Positions 1 through 9,031 of a DNA stretch of 64,000 bases are shown here, piece by piece (position 1 is the stretch's first letter; each line of letters starts with the position of its first letter). The notes beneath the pieces are model-generated. The model was not told where the DNA came from. It searched no databases and saw only the letters and a list, made by a program, of their open reading frames with translations. This DNA comes from Actinocorallia herbida. Lineage in GTDB: Bacteria > Actinomycetota > Actinomycetes > Streptosporangiales > Streptosporangiaceae. Location of the stretch: the NCBI RefSeq assembly GCF_003751225.1, contig NZ_RJKE01000001.1, positions 1,488,001 to 1,552,000 of the forward strand, in the 5' to 3' direction. The position numbers were made by a program, and so were the translations under genes.

Positions 1-81
1 CTGGAGAAGTTCGGCGGGGACACCGTGGAGGAGACCGCGCGCAACGCCCGCGCCTACCTCGAGTCTCTGGTGGTCAAGTGA
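1..81 (+). CDS. aroC: Chorismate synthase, C-terminal end (partial)
   Basis: Only the last 26 codons are inside the window. They read LEKFGGDTVEETARNARAYL and then a short tail ending VVK and TGA. This KFGGD...RN..AYL ending is typical of the C-terminus of actinobacterial chorismate synthase, which makes chorismate from EPSP. The stop codon overlaps the GTG start of aroK (GTGA), as expected for a translationally coupled aro operon. The identification rests on a short tail plus context, so it is good but not absolute. Confidence 0.8.
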   Translation: MEKFGGDTVEETARNARAYLESLVVK

Positions 82-587
82 GCCCCCGCGCCGTCCTCAT
101 CGGTCCCCCCGGCAGCGGCAAGACCACGATCGGGGTGGCGCTCGCCGCCCTCCTCGGGGTGGACTTCCGCGACACCGACGCCGACATCGTGCTCAAGACC
201 GGCAAACCGGTCGGCGACATCTTCGTCGACGACGGCGAGGCGCGCTTCCGCGAGCTGGAGCGGGCCGCGGTCCGTGACGCGCTCGCCGAACACGACGGGG
301 TGCTGGCTCTCGGCGGCGGCGCGATCCTCGCCCCGGAGACCCAGGAGCTGCTGGCCGGGCACCGCGTGGTGTACCTCGACGTCTCCCTGGAAGAGGCGGT
401 CAAGCGCGTCGGCCTGAACTCCGTGCGCCCGCTGCTGGTGTTCAACCCGCGCTCGCAACTGCGCAAGCTCATGGCCGAGCGGCTGCCGATCTACCAGCGG
501 CTCGCCGAGATCACCGCGGCCACCACCGGCCGCGCCGAGGACGAGGTCGTCGCCGAGATCGCGGCGGCCCTGGAGACCGTGCGATGA
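78..587 (+). CDS. aroK: Shikimate kinase
   Basis: This 169-residue protein phosphorylates shikimate at O3 with ATP. The P-loop [11 protein letters not shown] is at residues 9-19, followed by the shikimate-binding DTDADI segment and the ALGGGAIL loop; the lid region contains RPLL. Length is normal for AroK. The GTG start overlaps the aroC stop by 4 nt, and its own stop overlaps the aroB ATG by 4 nt (ATGA), so the aro genes form one tightly coupled unit. Confidence 0.96.
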   Translation: MSPRAVLIGPPGSGKTTIGVALAALLGVDFRDTDADIVLKTGKPVGDIFVDDGEARFRELERAAVRDALAEHDGVLALGGGAILAPETQELLAGHRVVYLDVSLEEAVKRVGLNSVRPLLVFNPRSQLRKLMAERLPIYQRLAEITAATTGRAEDEVVAEIAAALETVR

Positions 588-1663
588 GCGACGCGAGCAG
601 GATCACGGTAAGCGGCGAGCAGCCCTACGACGTCGTGATCGGCACCGGGGTGCTGGGCGAGCTGCCCGCCCTCGTCGGGGAGAAGGCCAGGACGGTCGCG
701 GTGGTCCACTCCGCGGACCTGCCCGAGCTGGTCCGCCCCGTCCTGGACGTCCTGCGCGGCGCCGGGTACGCGGTGCACGCGCTGCCGGTGCCCGACGGCG
801 AGGCGGCCAAGAACGTCGAGGTGCTCGCCGGGCTCTGGTCGGACTTCGCCAGGCTCGGCGTCACCCGCTCCGACGCGATCGTCGGCGTCGGCGGGGGAGC
901 GGCCACCGACCTCGCCGGGTTCGCCGCGGCGTCCTGGCTGCGCGGCGTCCGGTGCGTCCTGGTCCCGACCACCCTGCTCGCGATGGTCGACGCCGCGGTC
1001 GGCGGCAAGACCGGCATCAACATCGCCGAGGGCAAGAACCTCGTGGGCGCCTTCGCGCCGCCCGCCGGGGTGCTGTGCGAACTCGGCACGCTCGCCACGG
1101 TCCCGCGCGAGGACTACATCTCCGGCCTCGCCGAGACGATCAAGGCGGGGTTCATCCGGGATCCGCGGATCCTCGAACTCGTCGAGGAGGACCCCGAGGG
1201 GGCGGCCTCCCCGTCCGGTCCGCACACCCGCGAGCTCGTCGAGCGGGCCGTCCAGGTCAAGGCCGACGTGGTCGGCGCGGACCTGAAGGAGTCGGGCCTG
1301 CGCGAGATCCTCAACTACGGCCACACTCTCGCGCACGCGATCGAGAAGGTCGAGCACTACGCCTTCCGGCACGGCCACGCCGTCGCCATCGGCTGCGTGT
1401 ACGCCGCCGAGCTGGGCCGCCTGGCCGGCCGGATCGACGCCGACCTCGTGGCGCGGCACCGCGAGGTGTTCGCCTCGGTCGGCCTGCCGACCTCCTACCG
1501 GGCGGACGCCTGGCCCGCGCTGCGCGAGGTCATGAACGTCGACAAGAAGACCCGGGGCGCGACCCTGCGCTTCGTCGTGCTGGACTCCCTGGGCGAGTGC
1601 GGCCGCCTCGCGGGCCCGTCGGAGGAACTGCTCCAGGCGGCCTACCTGGAGGTGGCGCGGTGA
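584..1663 (+). CDS. aroB: 3-dehydroquinate synthase
   Basis: This 359-residue NAD- and metal-dependent enzyme converts DAHP to 3-dehydroquinate. Visible family motifs are [16 protein letters not shown] (NAD-binding), [20 protein letters not shown], and the metal-ligand region [11 protein letters not shown]. Full length for the family. It overlaps aroK (ATGA) and aroQ (GTGA) by 4 nt each, fitting sequential steps of the same pathway. Confidence 0.97.
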   Translation: MSDASRITVSGEQPYDVVIGTGVLGELPALVGEKARTVAVVHSADLPELVRPVLDVLRGAGYAVHALPVPDGEAAKNVEVLAGLWSDFARLGVTRSDAIVGVGGGAATDLAGFAAASWLRGVRCVLVPTTLLAMVDAAVGGKTGINIAEGKNLVGAFAPPAGVLCELGTLATVPREDYISGLAETIKAGFIRDPRILELVEEDPEGAASPSGPHTRELVERAVQVKADVVGADLKESGLREILNYGHTLAHAIEKVEHYAFRHGHAVAIGCVYAAELGRLAGRIDADLVARHREVFASVGLPTSYRADAWPALREVMNVDKKTRGATLRFVVLDSLGECGRLAGPSEELLQAAYLEVAR

Positions 1664-2091
1664 CGACGGTCCTGGTCCTGAACGGCCCCAACCTGCGCCG
1701 CCTGGGCACCCGTGAGCCGGAGATCTACGGCGCCGACACCTTCGACGACCTCGTGGACCTCTGCCGCCGCACCGGTGCCGAGCTCGGCCTGAAGGTCGAG
1801 GTCCGGCAGACCGACGACGAGGCCGAGATGATCGGCTGGGTGCACGCCGCCGCCGACGCCCGCACCCCGATCATCCTCAACCCCGCGGCCTTCACCCACT
1901 ACTCCTACGCGCTGCACGACGCCCTCGCCCAGCGCACGGCCCCCCTCATCGAAGTCCACATCTCCAACCCCCACACCCGCGAGGAGTACCGCCACACCTC
2001 CGTGGTCTCCTCCGTCGCGTCCGGCGTCATCGCCGGCTTCGGCCTCAACTCCTACGTCCTGGCCCTCCACGCCCTCAAGAACCTCCTCTAG
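1660..2091 (+). CDS. aroQ: Type II 3-dehydroquinate dehydratase
   Basis: The GTG start overlaps the aroB TGA by 4 nt and gives a 143-residue type II dehydroquinase, which forms 3-dehydroshikimate. The N-terminus [21 protein letters not shown] carries the family LNGPNLN-like motif; downstream [16 protein letters not shown] and [17 protein letters not shown] match the catalytic-His and substrate-binding blocks. The tyrosine of IYG is the expected lid-region catalytic residue. It is the last gene of the aro operon and is followed by a hairpin and non-coding repeats. Confidence 0.96.
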   Translation: MTTVLVLNGPNLRRLGTREPEIYGADTFDDLVDLCRRTGAELGLKVEVRQTDDEAEMIGWVHAAADARTPIILNPAAFTHYSYALHDALAQRTAPLIEVHISNPHTREEYRHTSVVSSVASGVIAGFGLNSYVLALHALKNLL

Positions 2092-2138
2092 CCCCGCCTC
2101 CGCCGCGGGCCGTACCCGCCCGCCGCCCGCCGCCCGCG

Positions 2139-2167
2139 ACGCCGCTCGCGGTCTGGGGCCGCGGCGT
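2139..2167 (+). terminator. Candidate hairpin after aroQ
   Basis: ACGCCGC (2139-2145) can pair with GCGGCGT (2161-2167), 47 nt after the aroQ stop. There is no U-run, which is common for actinomycete terminators. The stem is short, so confidence is low. Confidence 0.35.
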
Positions 2168-2250
2168 TCTGCCGGGCCTCGTACCCATCGGCAGACCTCC
2201 CGGCATTGATCGTCGCTGAGTGCGCTGCGCCGCCGGGGCCCGCGCCCTTG

Positions 2251-2590
2251 GACCGCCCTTCGCAGGTGACGCCGATCGCGGTTCGGGGCGCGGTGCGCTT
2301 CGGCGGGTCGTGTGGCGTTCGGGTGGTCTTCTCGGGTGGTGTCGATCGCCCTTTGACCGGTCTTCGCAGGCGACGCCGATCGCGGTTCGGGGGGCGGTGC
2401 GGTTCGGCGGGTCGTGTGGCGTTCGGGCGGTCTTCTCGGGTGTGTCGATCGTCGGCCCGGATGCGGTGCGCTATCGGGCTTTGTGGCCTTCGGGCGGTCT
2501 TCTCGCGTGTTGATCGCGCAGCCCCGGGCGCGGTGCGCTTTCGCGGGTCGTGTGGCGTTCGGGCGGTCTTCTCGGGTGGTGTCGATCGTC
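2251..2590. repeat. Four-copy degenerate tandem repeat in a non-coding gap
   Basis: The gap between aroQ and the TetR gene (2092-2637) has no supportable gene but carries a repeated unit. A core of about 54-59 bp occurs at 2290-2348, 2394-2451, 2463-2516 and 2530-2588. Each starts GCGGTGCG and contains TTCGGGYGGTCTTCTCG and a TGATCG/TCGATCG end. Copies 1 and 2 also share an upstream block (2251-2289 and 2355-2393) containing CGACGCCGATCGCGGTTCGG or a close variant. Spacing is about 104, 69 and 67 bp. All copies are in the same orientation. Function unknown. Confidence 0.8.
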
Positions 2591-2637
2591 GCTCTGGAGG
2601 GGCTCGGGCCGTCGGCTTGGGCGTGGTCGGCCGCGGG

Positions 2638-3231
2638 TCAGTCCTCGTCTGTTTCTTCGGGGGGGTCCGGCGGGGTCATCGCGGAGGCGACGAGGGATTC
2701 GAGTTCGTCGGCGATGGCGTCCAGGGCGTCGGTGTTCTTGGCGGCGCGGGAGAGGATGGTGGCGCCCTCTACGGCGGAGACGATGAGGGTGGCGAGGGTG
2801 GCGGCGCGGGCGGGCGGGCAGCCGCCGGAGACGAGGCCCGCGGCGAGGGTCTCGCGCCAGCGGCGGAAGGCCGCGGCGGCGGCTTCGGCGAGCTGCGGGG
2901 CCTCTTCGTGGGACTCGATGGTGACGGCGGCGATGGGGCAGCCCGCCTGGAATCCGCTGCGCAGCAGCACCTGCCGCCACCAGCCGATGAACGCGTGCAT
3001 GGCCGCGCGCGGGTCCTCGCTGATCGCCGACTCGGTGCCCGCCGCGATGAAGTCGCCCGCGTAGCGCATCGCCTCGACGGCGAGCTCCACCTTGCCGCCG
3101 GGGAAGTGGTGGTAGATCGAGCCGCGCGGCGCGCCGCTGTGCGCGATCACGTCGCGGAATCCTGTTCCGCTGTAGCCGCGTTCCCGGAACAGGTACGCGG
3201 CACTGCGCACCATGCGCTGCTTGGCACTCAT
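2638..3231 (-). CDS. TetR family transcriptional regulator
   Basis: This 197-residue protein has the TetR N-terminal helix-turn-helix: RMVRSAAYLFRERGYSGTGF, then GSIYHHFPGGK, the highly conserved recognition-helix region. The C-terminal part resembles the LmrA/YxaF-like ligand-binding domain (GCPIAAVTIE...). The start is ATG at 3231. A CATAAT hexamer (minus strand, 3243-3238) lies 6 nt before it, suggesting a leaderless transcript. It is divergent from the enoyl-CoA hydratase-like gene, which it may control together with itself; the ligand is unknown. Confidence 0.9.
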   Translation of the reverse strand: MSAKQRMVRSAAYLFRERGYSGTGFRDVIAHSGAPRGSIYHHFPGGKVELAVEAMRYAGDFIAAGTESAISEDPRAAMHAFIGWWRQVLLRSGFQAGCPIAAVTIESHEEAPQLAEAAAAAFRRWRETLAAGLVSGGCPPARAATLATLIVSAVEGATILSRAAKNTDALDAIADELESLVASAMTPPDPPEETDED

Positions 3232-3254
3232 TGTCTCATTATGCCAGTATCCCT

Positions 3255-3265
3255 ATGACGGTCAT
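3255..3265. promoter_or_regulatory. Candidate TetR operator palindrome
   Basis: The 77-bp divergent gap between the TetR gene and the hydratase-like gene contains ATGACGGTCAT, an 11-bp palindrome with a central G. It sits between the two start codons, where an autoregulating TetR protein usually binds. No direct evidence of binding; this is inference from position and symmetry. Confidence 0.4.
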
Positions 3266-3308
3266 CATAATCAGCGAAGAGCCGCATGATCCCCCTATCG
3301 GAGGACAC

Positions 3309-3986
3309 ATGATCGAGATCGACGACGCCGGGTCCGGGGTCCTCGTCCTGCGCCTGACCCAGGGGGAGAACCGGTTCAGCCCGGACTTCCTCGACGCCTT
3401 CGGCAAGGCGCTCGACGAGGTCGAGGGCACCGCCAAGGCCCTCGTGACCACCGGCGAGGGCAAGTTCTACTCCAATGGCCTCGACCTGGACTGGCTGTCG
3501 GGCAACGGAGACAAGTTCGACTGGTATCTAGGCCGCGTCCACGCGCTGTACGCGCGGATGCTCGGCCTGAACCTGCCGACCGTCGCGGCGGTCAACGGGC
3601 ACGCCTTCGCGGGCGGCGGGATGCTGTCCCTGGCCCATGACTTCAGCGTCATGCGGGCCGACCGCGGCTGGTTCTGCCTGCCCGAGATCGACCTGAAGAT
3701 GCCGTTCTCTCCGGCGATGGTGGCGCTGATCCAGGCGAAGCTGCCCAAGGAGACCGTGCACGAGGCCGCGCTGACCGGCCGCCGCTACACGGGCACCGAG
3801 TCGGTCGCGGCGGGGATCGCCCACCACGCCGTCGCCGAGGACGAGGTGCTGGCCAAGGCCGTCGAGGTCGCGACCGCGCTGGGCGCCAAGGACGGCAAGA
3901 GCTTCGGGGCCATCCGCCGGACGCTGTACCGGCCCGCGCTGAACGCGCTCACGGACGCGGCCGCGGCCGCGGCCACGGGCTCCTGA
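3309..3986 (+). CDS. Enoyl-CoA hydratase/isomerase family protein
   Basis: Starting at ATG 3309, preceded by GGAGG at 3300-3304, this is a 225-residue crotonase-fold protein. GKFYSNGLDLDWL and AAVNGHAFAGGGMLSLAHDF form the two oxyanion-hole/CoA-binding blocks, and a Glu is present in LPEIDLKMPFSP. The short length and the single visible acid suggest an enoyl-CoA isomerase-like enzyme rather than a classic two-glutamate hydratase, but the substrate is not predictable. An in-frame ATG at 3231 exists but overlaps the TetR start and lacks an SD. Probably regulated by the divergent TetR. Confidence 0.87.
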   Translation: MIEIDDAGSGVLVLRLTQGENRFSPDFLDAFGKALDEVEGTAKALVTTGEGKFYSNGLDLDWLSGNGDKFDWYLGRVHALYARMLGLNLPTVAAVNGHAFAGGGMLSLAHDFSVMRADRGWFCLPEIDLKMPFSPAMVALIQAKLPKETVHEAALTGRRYTGTESVAAGIAHHAVAEDEVLAKAVEVATALGAKDGKSFGAIRRTLYRPALNALTDAAAAAATGS

Positions 3987-4077
3987 CCGGCCACCCCACC
4001 TGAACCATCCGGATATGACGCCCGGCATACTGAATCTCATTCGGTAGGTCGGCACCTTCTTCGAGGAGATCACCACT

Positions 4078-5127
4078 ATGCGCATCGGAATGCCCCTGGG
4101 TTACGCGGGCGGTTTCAAGGAAGCCGTCACCGAGCTCGTCGACTTCGAGAAGGCCGGGCTCGACATCGTCTACGTGCCCGAGGCCTACAGCTTCGACGCG
4201 GTCAGCCAGCTCGGCTACATCGCGGCCAAGACCGAGCGGCTGCAGATCGCCTCGGGCATCCTCAACATCTACTCCCGCACCCCCGCCCTCATGGCGATGA
4301 CGGCCGCGGGCATCGACTACGTCTCCGACGGCCGCTTCACCCTCGGCCTCGGCGCGTCCGGCCCGCAGGTCATCGAGGGCTTCCACGGCCTGCCCTACCA
4401 CGCGCCGCTCGGCCGCACCCGCGAGGTCATCGAGATCTGCCGCCAGGTGTGGAAGCGCGAGGCGCCGCTGAACTACGAGGGCAAGTACTACACGCTGCCG
4501 CTGCCCGCGGAGAAGGGCACCGGTCTCGGCAAGGCGCTGAAGATCATCAACCACCCGGTGCGCAAGTCGATCCCGGTCGAGATCGCCGCCATCGGCGAGA
4601 AGAACGTGGAGCTCGCCGCGGAGATCGCCGACGGCTGGCAGCCGATCTTCTTCCTGCCGGAGAAGGCGGGCGACGTGTGGGGCGACTCCCTCGCCAAGGG
4701 CAAGGCCAAGCGCTCCGCGGAGCTGGGCGACCTCGGCATCTCCGTGGCCGCCTCCCTGGCGATCGGCGACGACGTCGAGGGCTACCTCGACTTCGGCCGC
4801 CCCCACCTCGCCCTCTACATCGGCGGCATGGGGGCCAAGGGCAAGAACTTCTACAACTCCCTGTGCCGCCGTTACGGCTGGGAGAAGGAGGCCGAGGAGA
4901 TCCAGGACCTCTACCTGGCCGGCAAGAAGGCCGAAGCCGCCGAGAAGGTCCCCGCCGAACTCCTCAAGAACATGTCCCTCATCGGCCCCGAATCCTGGGT
5001 CAAGGAGCGCATCGCCGCCTTCAAGGCCGCCGGCGTCACCACCTTCAACATCACCCCCGTCGCCGCCGACCACAAGGGCAAGCTCGCCCTCATCGAACGC
5101 TTCAAGGGCTTGGTCGAAGAAGCGTGA
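4078..5127 (+). CDS. LLM-class F420-dependent oxidoreductase
   Basis: This 349-residue luciferase-like TIM barrel resembles F420-dependent LLM oxidoreductases of actinomycetes: an early DFEKAGLDIVYVPEAY strand, KTERLQIASGILNIYSRTPA, and GRFTLGLGASGPQVIEGFHG, the glycine-rich block typical of the family. A GAGGAG motif at 4061-4066 may be the ribosome site, somewhat distant. The substrate is unknown. It stands alone, with a short gap upstream and a strong hairpin downstream. Confidence 0.9.
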   Translation: MRIGMPLGYAGGFKEAVTELVDFEKAGLDIVYVPEAYSFDAVSQLGYIAAKTERLQIASGILNIYSRTPALMAMTAAGIDYVSDGRFTLGLGASGPQVIEGFHGLPYHAPLGRTREVIEICRQVWKREAPLNYEGKYYTLPLPAEKGTGLGKALKIINHPVRKSIPVEIAAIGEKNVELAAEIADGWQPIFFLPEKAGDVWGDSLAKGKAKRSAELGDLGISVAASLAIGDDVEGYLDFGRPHLALYIGGMGAKGKNFYNSLCRRYGWEKEAEEIQDLYLAGKKAEAAEKVPAELLKNMSLIGPESWVKERIAAFKAAGVTTFNITPVAADHKGKLALIERFKGLVEEA

Positions 5128-5132
5128 TTTCC

Positions 5133-5171
5133 GGCCCGGCCTCCGGCCCCCTGGGGACCGGAGGCCGGGCC
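5133..5171. terminator. Bidirectional hairpin terminator
   Basis: GGCCCGGCCTCCGG (5133-5146) and CCGGAGGCCGGGCC (5158-5171) form a perfect 14-bp stem with an 11-nt loop. It lies between the convergent LLM oxidoreductase and amine oxidase genes. No T-run. Confidence 0.75.
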
Positions 5172-5209
5172 GACGAACAGGTCGGGCAAGAGCTCGGTCT
5201 GAACGATTC

Positions 5210-6697
5210 TCAGACCAATGCCACGACTTCGGAGGCGGCCCGCTCGCCCGACCTCACGGCGCCGTCCATGTATCCCGTCCAGAAGTCGGCGGTTTCGGTG
5301 CCGGCCCAGTGGATGAGGGCGTGGGGGGCGCGGAGGGCTTCGCCGAACTCGGTGAGGACGCCGGGGGCGGCGATGCCGGTGGGGCCGCCGCCGCTGAAGG
5401 GGTCGGCGTCCCACAGGTGGTAGGCGTAGTGGGAGGGGGCGGCGGCCTGGGCGCCGAAGAGCTTGACGAACGAGGCGAGGCAGGCGGTGGCGATCTCGGC
5501 GTCGCTCTTGCCGTGCAGTCTGCGCATGTTCGTCTGGTTGACGAAGCCCATGAGGAGGCCGCGGGAACCGTCCGCGGGGCTGTTGTCGAAGGTCGCGTCG
5601 ATGGCGCCGGAGTCGGCGACGGCCTGGCCGGTGAGGCCGTCGGCCCGCCAGAACGGGGTCGGGTAGACCGCGACGAACTTGGCGACCGATCCCATCGGGA
5701 AGCGCTGGATCAGCTGGGCGCGCGAGGCGGGCAGGCCGGGCCGGAACTCGATGCTCGCGGTCTGCTGCGGTGACATCGCGACGATGACGCGCTTGGCCGA
5801 CACCTGGAGGGCGTCGCTCTCGACGAGGGCGCGCGGCCCGCCGTCCAGGGTGATCCGCCGGACGCGGGTGTTCAGCTTCACCCGGTCGCCGAGCTGGGCG
5901 GCGAGGCGCAGCGGGATCTCCTGCGAGCCGCCGGTGATGCGCAGTTCCTGCCCGCCGCCGGCGGTGTTGATGAGCCGGTCGATGTTCCCGGCGTTCGCGG
6001 CGTTGCCGGCGGACGCGATGTAGTTCAGCACGTAGAGGAGGGAGACCTCCTTGGAGCGGACCGACAGGGTCGAGGAGATGAACGCGTCGAACAGGAACCG
6101 GGCGCCGGCGCTGACGGTGTTGAGGCGCGACCAGGTGTGAAAGGTCTGGGAGTCCCATTCCTCGGCCTTGGCGGCGGTCCAGGGCCTGCCGGGGGTGATG
6201 GTCGCGGCCATGCCGCTGAGCGTGGTCATCGCCAGTTCGAGGTCGACGACGCCCCAGTCGGGCGGGACGGCGCCGAGGAGGCCGTCGGTGGCGTAGGTGG
6301 AGCGCTTGTTGCTGCGGTAGTAGACGTTCTTGCCGGTGTTGTAGGTGGGGAACGTCTGGACGCCGAGGCTCTGCGCGAGGGCGGCGATGCGGTCCTGGGT
6401 CGGGCCGATGAACTCCGCGCCGCCTTCGGTGACGGTCCCGTCGCCGAGCGTCATGCCGTAGACGCGCCCGCCCGCGCGGTCGCGGCCTTCGAGGACGACG
6501 ACGGACTTGCCCGCGGCGACGAGGTCCCGGGCGGCGGTGAGGCCGGAGAGACCGCCGCCGACGACGCAGACGTCGACCTCGAGGGGCTCACCGGGGTCTC
6601 CCGGGGCGGCCGAGGCGCTGGTGGCGGGGAGGGCGGCGAGCGAGGCCGCGGAGACCACGGCGCCTCCGAGCATCCTTCTGCGGCTTACTGACGTCAT
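5210..6697 (-). CDS. Tat-exported flavin monoamine oxidase family protein
   Basis: From ATG 6697 (GAAGGA 8 nt upstream on the minus strand) the product is 495 residues. The N-terminus MTSVSRRRMLGG plus a hydrophobic stretch ending SASAA is a twin-arginine signal. The FAD dinucleotide-binding motif VCVVGGGLSGLTAARDL follows, then GRDRAGGRVYG, and a C-terminal HWAGTETADFWTGYMDGAVRSGERAA block typical of flavin amine oxidases. It probably oxidises an amine or amino acid outside the cytoplasmic membrane; the substrate is unknown. A longer start at 6760 would hide the Tat signal, so I reject it. Confidence 0.92.
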   Translation of the reverse strand: MTSVSRRRMLGGAVVSAASLAALPATSASAAPGDPGEPLEVDVCVVGGGLSGLTAARDLVAAGKSVVVLEGRDRAGGRVYGMTLGDGTVTEGGAEFIGPTQDRIAALAQSLGVQTFPTYNTGKNVYYRSNKRSTYATDGLLGAVPPDWGVVDLELAMTTLSGMAATITPGRPWTAAKAEEWDSQTFHTWSRLNTVSAGARFLFDAFISSTLSVRSKEVSLLYVLNYIASAGNAANAGNIDRLINTAGGGQELRITGGSQEIPLRLAAQLGDRVKLNTRVRRITLDGGPRALVESDALQVSAKRVIVAMSPQQTASIEFRPGLPASRAQLIQRFPMGSVAKFVAVYPTPFWRADGLTGQAVADSGAIDATFDNSPADGSRGLLMGFVNQTNMRRLHGKSDAEIATACLASFVKLFGAQAAAPSHYAYHLWDADPFSGGGPTGIAAPGVLTEFGEALRAPHALIHWAGTETADFWTGYMDGAVRSGERAASEVVALV

Positions 6698-6862
6698 GTG
6701 CCGTTCCTTCAGGGGGTGCGGGGCCGGACGGATATGAAGAAGACTCACGTTGAACGGCACAAGCTAGGGGAAGCGGCAGCCGCCGATCAAGGGAATCGAT
6801 CAGGAAAGCCGGTGGAGCGCGCCGCCCGCGCCGCCCGCGGCCGGGCGAATTAGGCTCGAAGG

Positions 6863-7912
6863 ATGCCGCAGATCCACCAGCAGCGCCGCGCCGCGCTCGC
6901 CGCGAGGCTCCAGGCCCCGGCCGCGCTGATCACCCGCCTCGTCAACGTCCGCTACCTGACCGGCCTCGAGTCCTCCAACGCCGCCGCCCTGGTGTTCGCC
7001 GACGGCCGCGCCGTACTGGCCACAGACGGCCGTTATGCCGGGACCGCCGCCGTCGCCGCGCCCGACCTGGAGACGGTGATCACGCCGCGCGTCGCCGAGG
7101 CGCTGATCGAACGGGCGGGGCCCGAGCTGGCCTTCGAGGCGCACGACGTCACCGTCGAGGACCACGCGCGGCTGTTCTGCGACGTGCGCGCGACCCCGCT
7201 CGGCCACCTCGTCGAGGAGCTGCGCGCGGTCAAGGACGAGGCGGAGATCGACCTCCTGCGCCGCGCCTGCGCGCTCACCGACCGGGCGTTCGCGCTGGTC
7301 CTGCCGCTGCTCGCGCCCGGCGTCACCGAGCGGCGCGTCGCGGTCGCCCTGGAGCGGCACATGATCGACCTCGGAGCCGACGGGATCGCCTTCCCCTCGA
7401 TCGTCGCGAGCGGCCCCAACGGGGCGGTGCCCCACCACGTCCCGGGCGACCGGCCGCTGGCCGACGGCGACCTGGTGACGATGGACTTCGGCGCCCAGGT
7501 CGGCGGATACCACGCCGACATGACCAGGACCGTCGCCGTCGGGTCCGCCGCGGCCTGGCAGCGGGAGGTCTACGGGCTCGTCGCCGAGGCCCAGCGCGCG
7601 GCGGTCGCCGCGGCGGTGCCGGGCGCGGACGTCGCCGCGGTGGACGCCGCGGCCCGCACGGTGATCGCCGCGGGAGGGCACGGTGCGGACTTCACGCACG
7701 GCCTCGGCCACGGAGTGGGCCTGGAGATCCACGAGGCGCCGATGCTCGGCCCCTCCAGGACCGGTAAACTGGGGGATCGAGTTCCCGTCACCGCCGAACC
7801 GGGCGTCTATCTCGCCGGCCGCGGCGGTGTGCGGATCGAGGACACGCTCGTGGTCCGCGCGGACGGCCCGGAGATCCTCACCCAGACCACCAAGGAGCTG
7901 CTGGTCCTGTGA
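6863..7912 (+). CDS. M24 family Xaa-Pro aminopeptidase
   Basis: This 349-residue protein has a creatinase-like N-domain ([19 protein letters not shown]) and an M24 catalytic domain with the metal-ligand segments [34 protein letters not shown] and TAEPGVY. It resembles YpdF/PepQ-type aminopeptidases that release residues ahead of proline. It lies just upstream of efp, an arrangement I know from other Gram-positive genomes; EF-P acts on proline stretches, so the link may be functional. A TAGGCT hexamer 6 nt upstream suggests a leaderless mRNA. Confidence 0.93.
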   Translation: MPQIHQQRRAALAARLQAPAALITRLVNVRYLTGLESSNAAALVFADGRAVLATDGRYAGTAAVAAPDLETVITPRVAEALIERAGPELAFEAHDVTVEDHARLFCDVRATPLGHLVEELRAVKDEAEIDLLRRACALTDRAFALVLPLLAPGVTERRVAVALERHMIDLGADGIAFPSIVASGPNGAVPHHVPGDRPLADGDLVTMDFGAQVGGYHADMTRTVAVGSAAAWQREVYGLVAEAQRAAVAAAVPGADVAAVDAAARTVIAAGGHGADFTHGLGHGVGLEIHEAPMLGPSRTGKLGDRVPVTAEPGVYLAGRGGVRIEDTLVVRADGPEILTQTTKELLVL

Positions 7913-7949
7913 CGTACAGGGCCGCGGCCGATACGGAAAGACGATTCGA

Positions 7950-8510
7950 GTGGCGACGACGAACGACCTCAAGAACGGCCTGGTAGTGAAGCTCGACAAC
8001 GGCGAGCTGTGGTCGGTGGTGGAGTTCCAGCACGTCAAGCCGGGCAAGGGGCCCGCCTTCGTCCGCACCAAGTTGAAGCACGTCAAGTCCGGCAAGATCG
8101 TGGACAAGACCTTCAACGCCGGTTTGAAGATCGAGACCGCGACCGTCGACAAGCGCGACATGCAGTTCTCGTACAAGGACGGCGACGACTACGTCTTCAT
8201 GGACAACGAGACGTTCGAGATGCTCTACGTCTCGCCGGCCGTCCTGGGTGACGCGGCCAAGTTCCTGCTGGACAACGGCCAGGCGATGCTGGCGCTCCAC
8301 GAGAGCGAGGTGCTCTACGTCGAGCTGCCCGTCACCGTGGAGATCATCGTCAAGCACACCGACCCGGGCCTCCAGGGCGACCGCTCCACCGGCGGCACCA
8401 AGCCCGCCACGCTGGAGACCGACGCGGAGATCAAGGTCCCGCTGTTCATCACGACCGGCGAGAAGATCAAGGTCGACACCCGGACCGGCGACTACCTCGG
8501 CCGCGCCTGA
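7950..8510 (+). CDS. efp: Translation elongation factor P
   Basis: From GTG 7950 this is a 186-residue [23 protein letters not shown], then [18 protein letters not shown], the KOW-like domain whose PGKGPA loop carries the Lys that reaches into the ribosomal P site to relieve proline stalling. The C-terminal part contains [15 protein letters not shown], the family signature. It lies 37 nt after the peptidase and its TGA overlaps the nusB ATG (TGATG). Confidence 0.97.
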   Translation: MATTNDLKNGLVVKLDNGELWSVVEFQHVKPGKGPAFVRTKLKHVKSGKIVDKTFNAGLKIETATVDKRDMQFSYKDGDDYVFMDNETFEMLYVSPAVLGDAAKFLLDNGQAMLALHESEVLYVELPVTVEIIVKHTDPGLQGDRSTGGTKPATLETDAEIKVPLFITTGEKIKVDTRTGDYLGRA

Positions 8511-8926
8511 TGGCGGCTAGGTCCAAGGCCCGCAAGTACGCCTTCGAGATCCTCTTCGAGGCGCAGCAGCGGGACATCTCGCCGGGCGAGGTGGCGCTGC
8601 GGCGCGACAAGCCCAAGGGCGAGCAGCTGGCCGAGCAGGCGCACGCCGTCCGGATCATCGAGGGGGTGACCCGGCACCGCGAGCGGATCGACGAGCTGCT
8701 CGCCACCTACGCGGTCGGCTGGACCCTCGACCGGATGCCCGCCGTCGATCTGACGGTCCTGCGCATCGGCGCCTTCGAGCTGCTTTGGGCGGACGACGTG
8801 CCCGACGGCGTCGCCCTCTCGGAGGCCGTCGCCCTGGCGACGGACTTCTCGACCGAGGAGTCGCCGAAGTTCGTCAACGGCCTGCTGTCGCGGCTCCAGG
8901 AGCTCAAGCCGAGCCTGGCGCTGTAA
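8510..8926 (+). CDS. nusB: Transcription antitermination factor NusB
   Basis: This 138-residue all-helical RNA-binding protein acts in rRNA antitermination with NusE. ARKYAFEILFEAQQRD at the N-terminus and ALSEAVALATDFSTEESPKFVNGLL near the C-terminus are diagnostic. The start overlaps the efp stop by one base (TGATG), so the two are translationally coupled. The efp-nusB pairing is common in Gram-positive bacteria. Confidence 0.96.
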   Translation: MAARSKARKYAFEILFEAQQRDISPGEVALRRDKPKGEQLAEQAHAVRIIEGVTRHRERIDELLATYAVGWTLDRMPAVDLTVLRIGAFELLWADDVPDGVALSEAVALATDFSTEESPKFVNGLLSRLQELKPSLAL

Positions 8927-8937
8927 GCACGGTGATC

Positions 8938-8971
8938 GAGGCCCGGACCCCGAGGGCGGGGGCCGGGCCTC
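8938..8971 (+). terminator. Hairpin after nusB
   Basis: GAGGCCCGG (8938-8946) pairs with CCGGGCCTC (8963-8971) 11 nt after the nusB stop. No U-tract follows. Confidence 0.65.
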
Positions 8972-9031
8972 GCGCATGCCCGCCACCGGCCCCTCCAGCG
9001 GAATGTCACAGCCCGTGGTTAGGGTGGTGGC

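Noticed and set aside
2251-2590. CRISPR array
   Set aside because: Repeats are too long, degenerate and irregularly spaced, with no unique spacers of constant length and no cas genes nearby.
2206-2637. Plus-strand frames over the repeat array
   Set aside because: Arg/Gly-rich translations caused by the DNA repeat; they overlap the TetR gene antisense and show no domain.
3231-3308. Upstream start of the hydratase-like gene at 3231
   Set aside because: It would overlap the TetR start and lacks an SD; ATG 3309 has GGAGG at proper distance and matches the family start.
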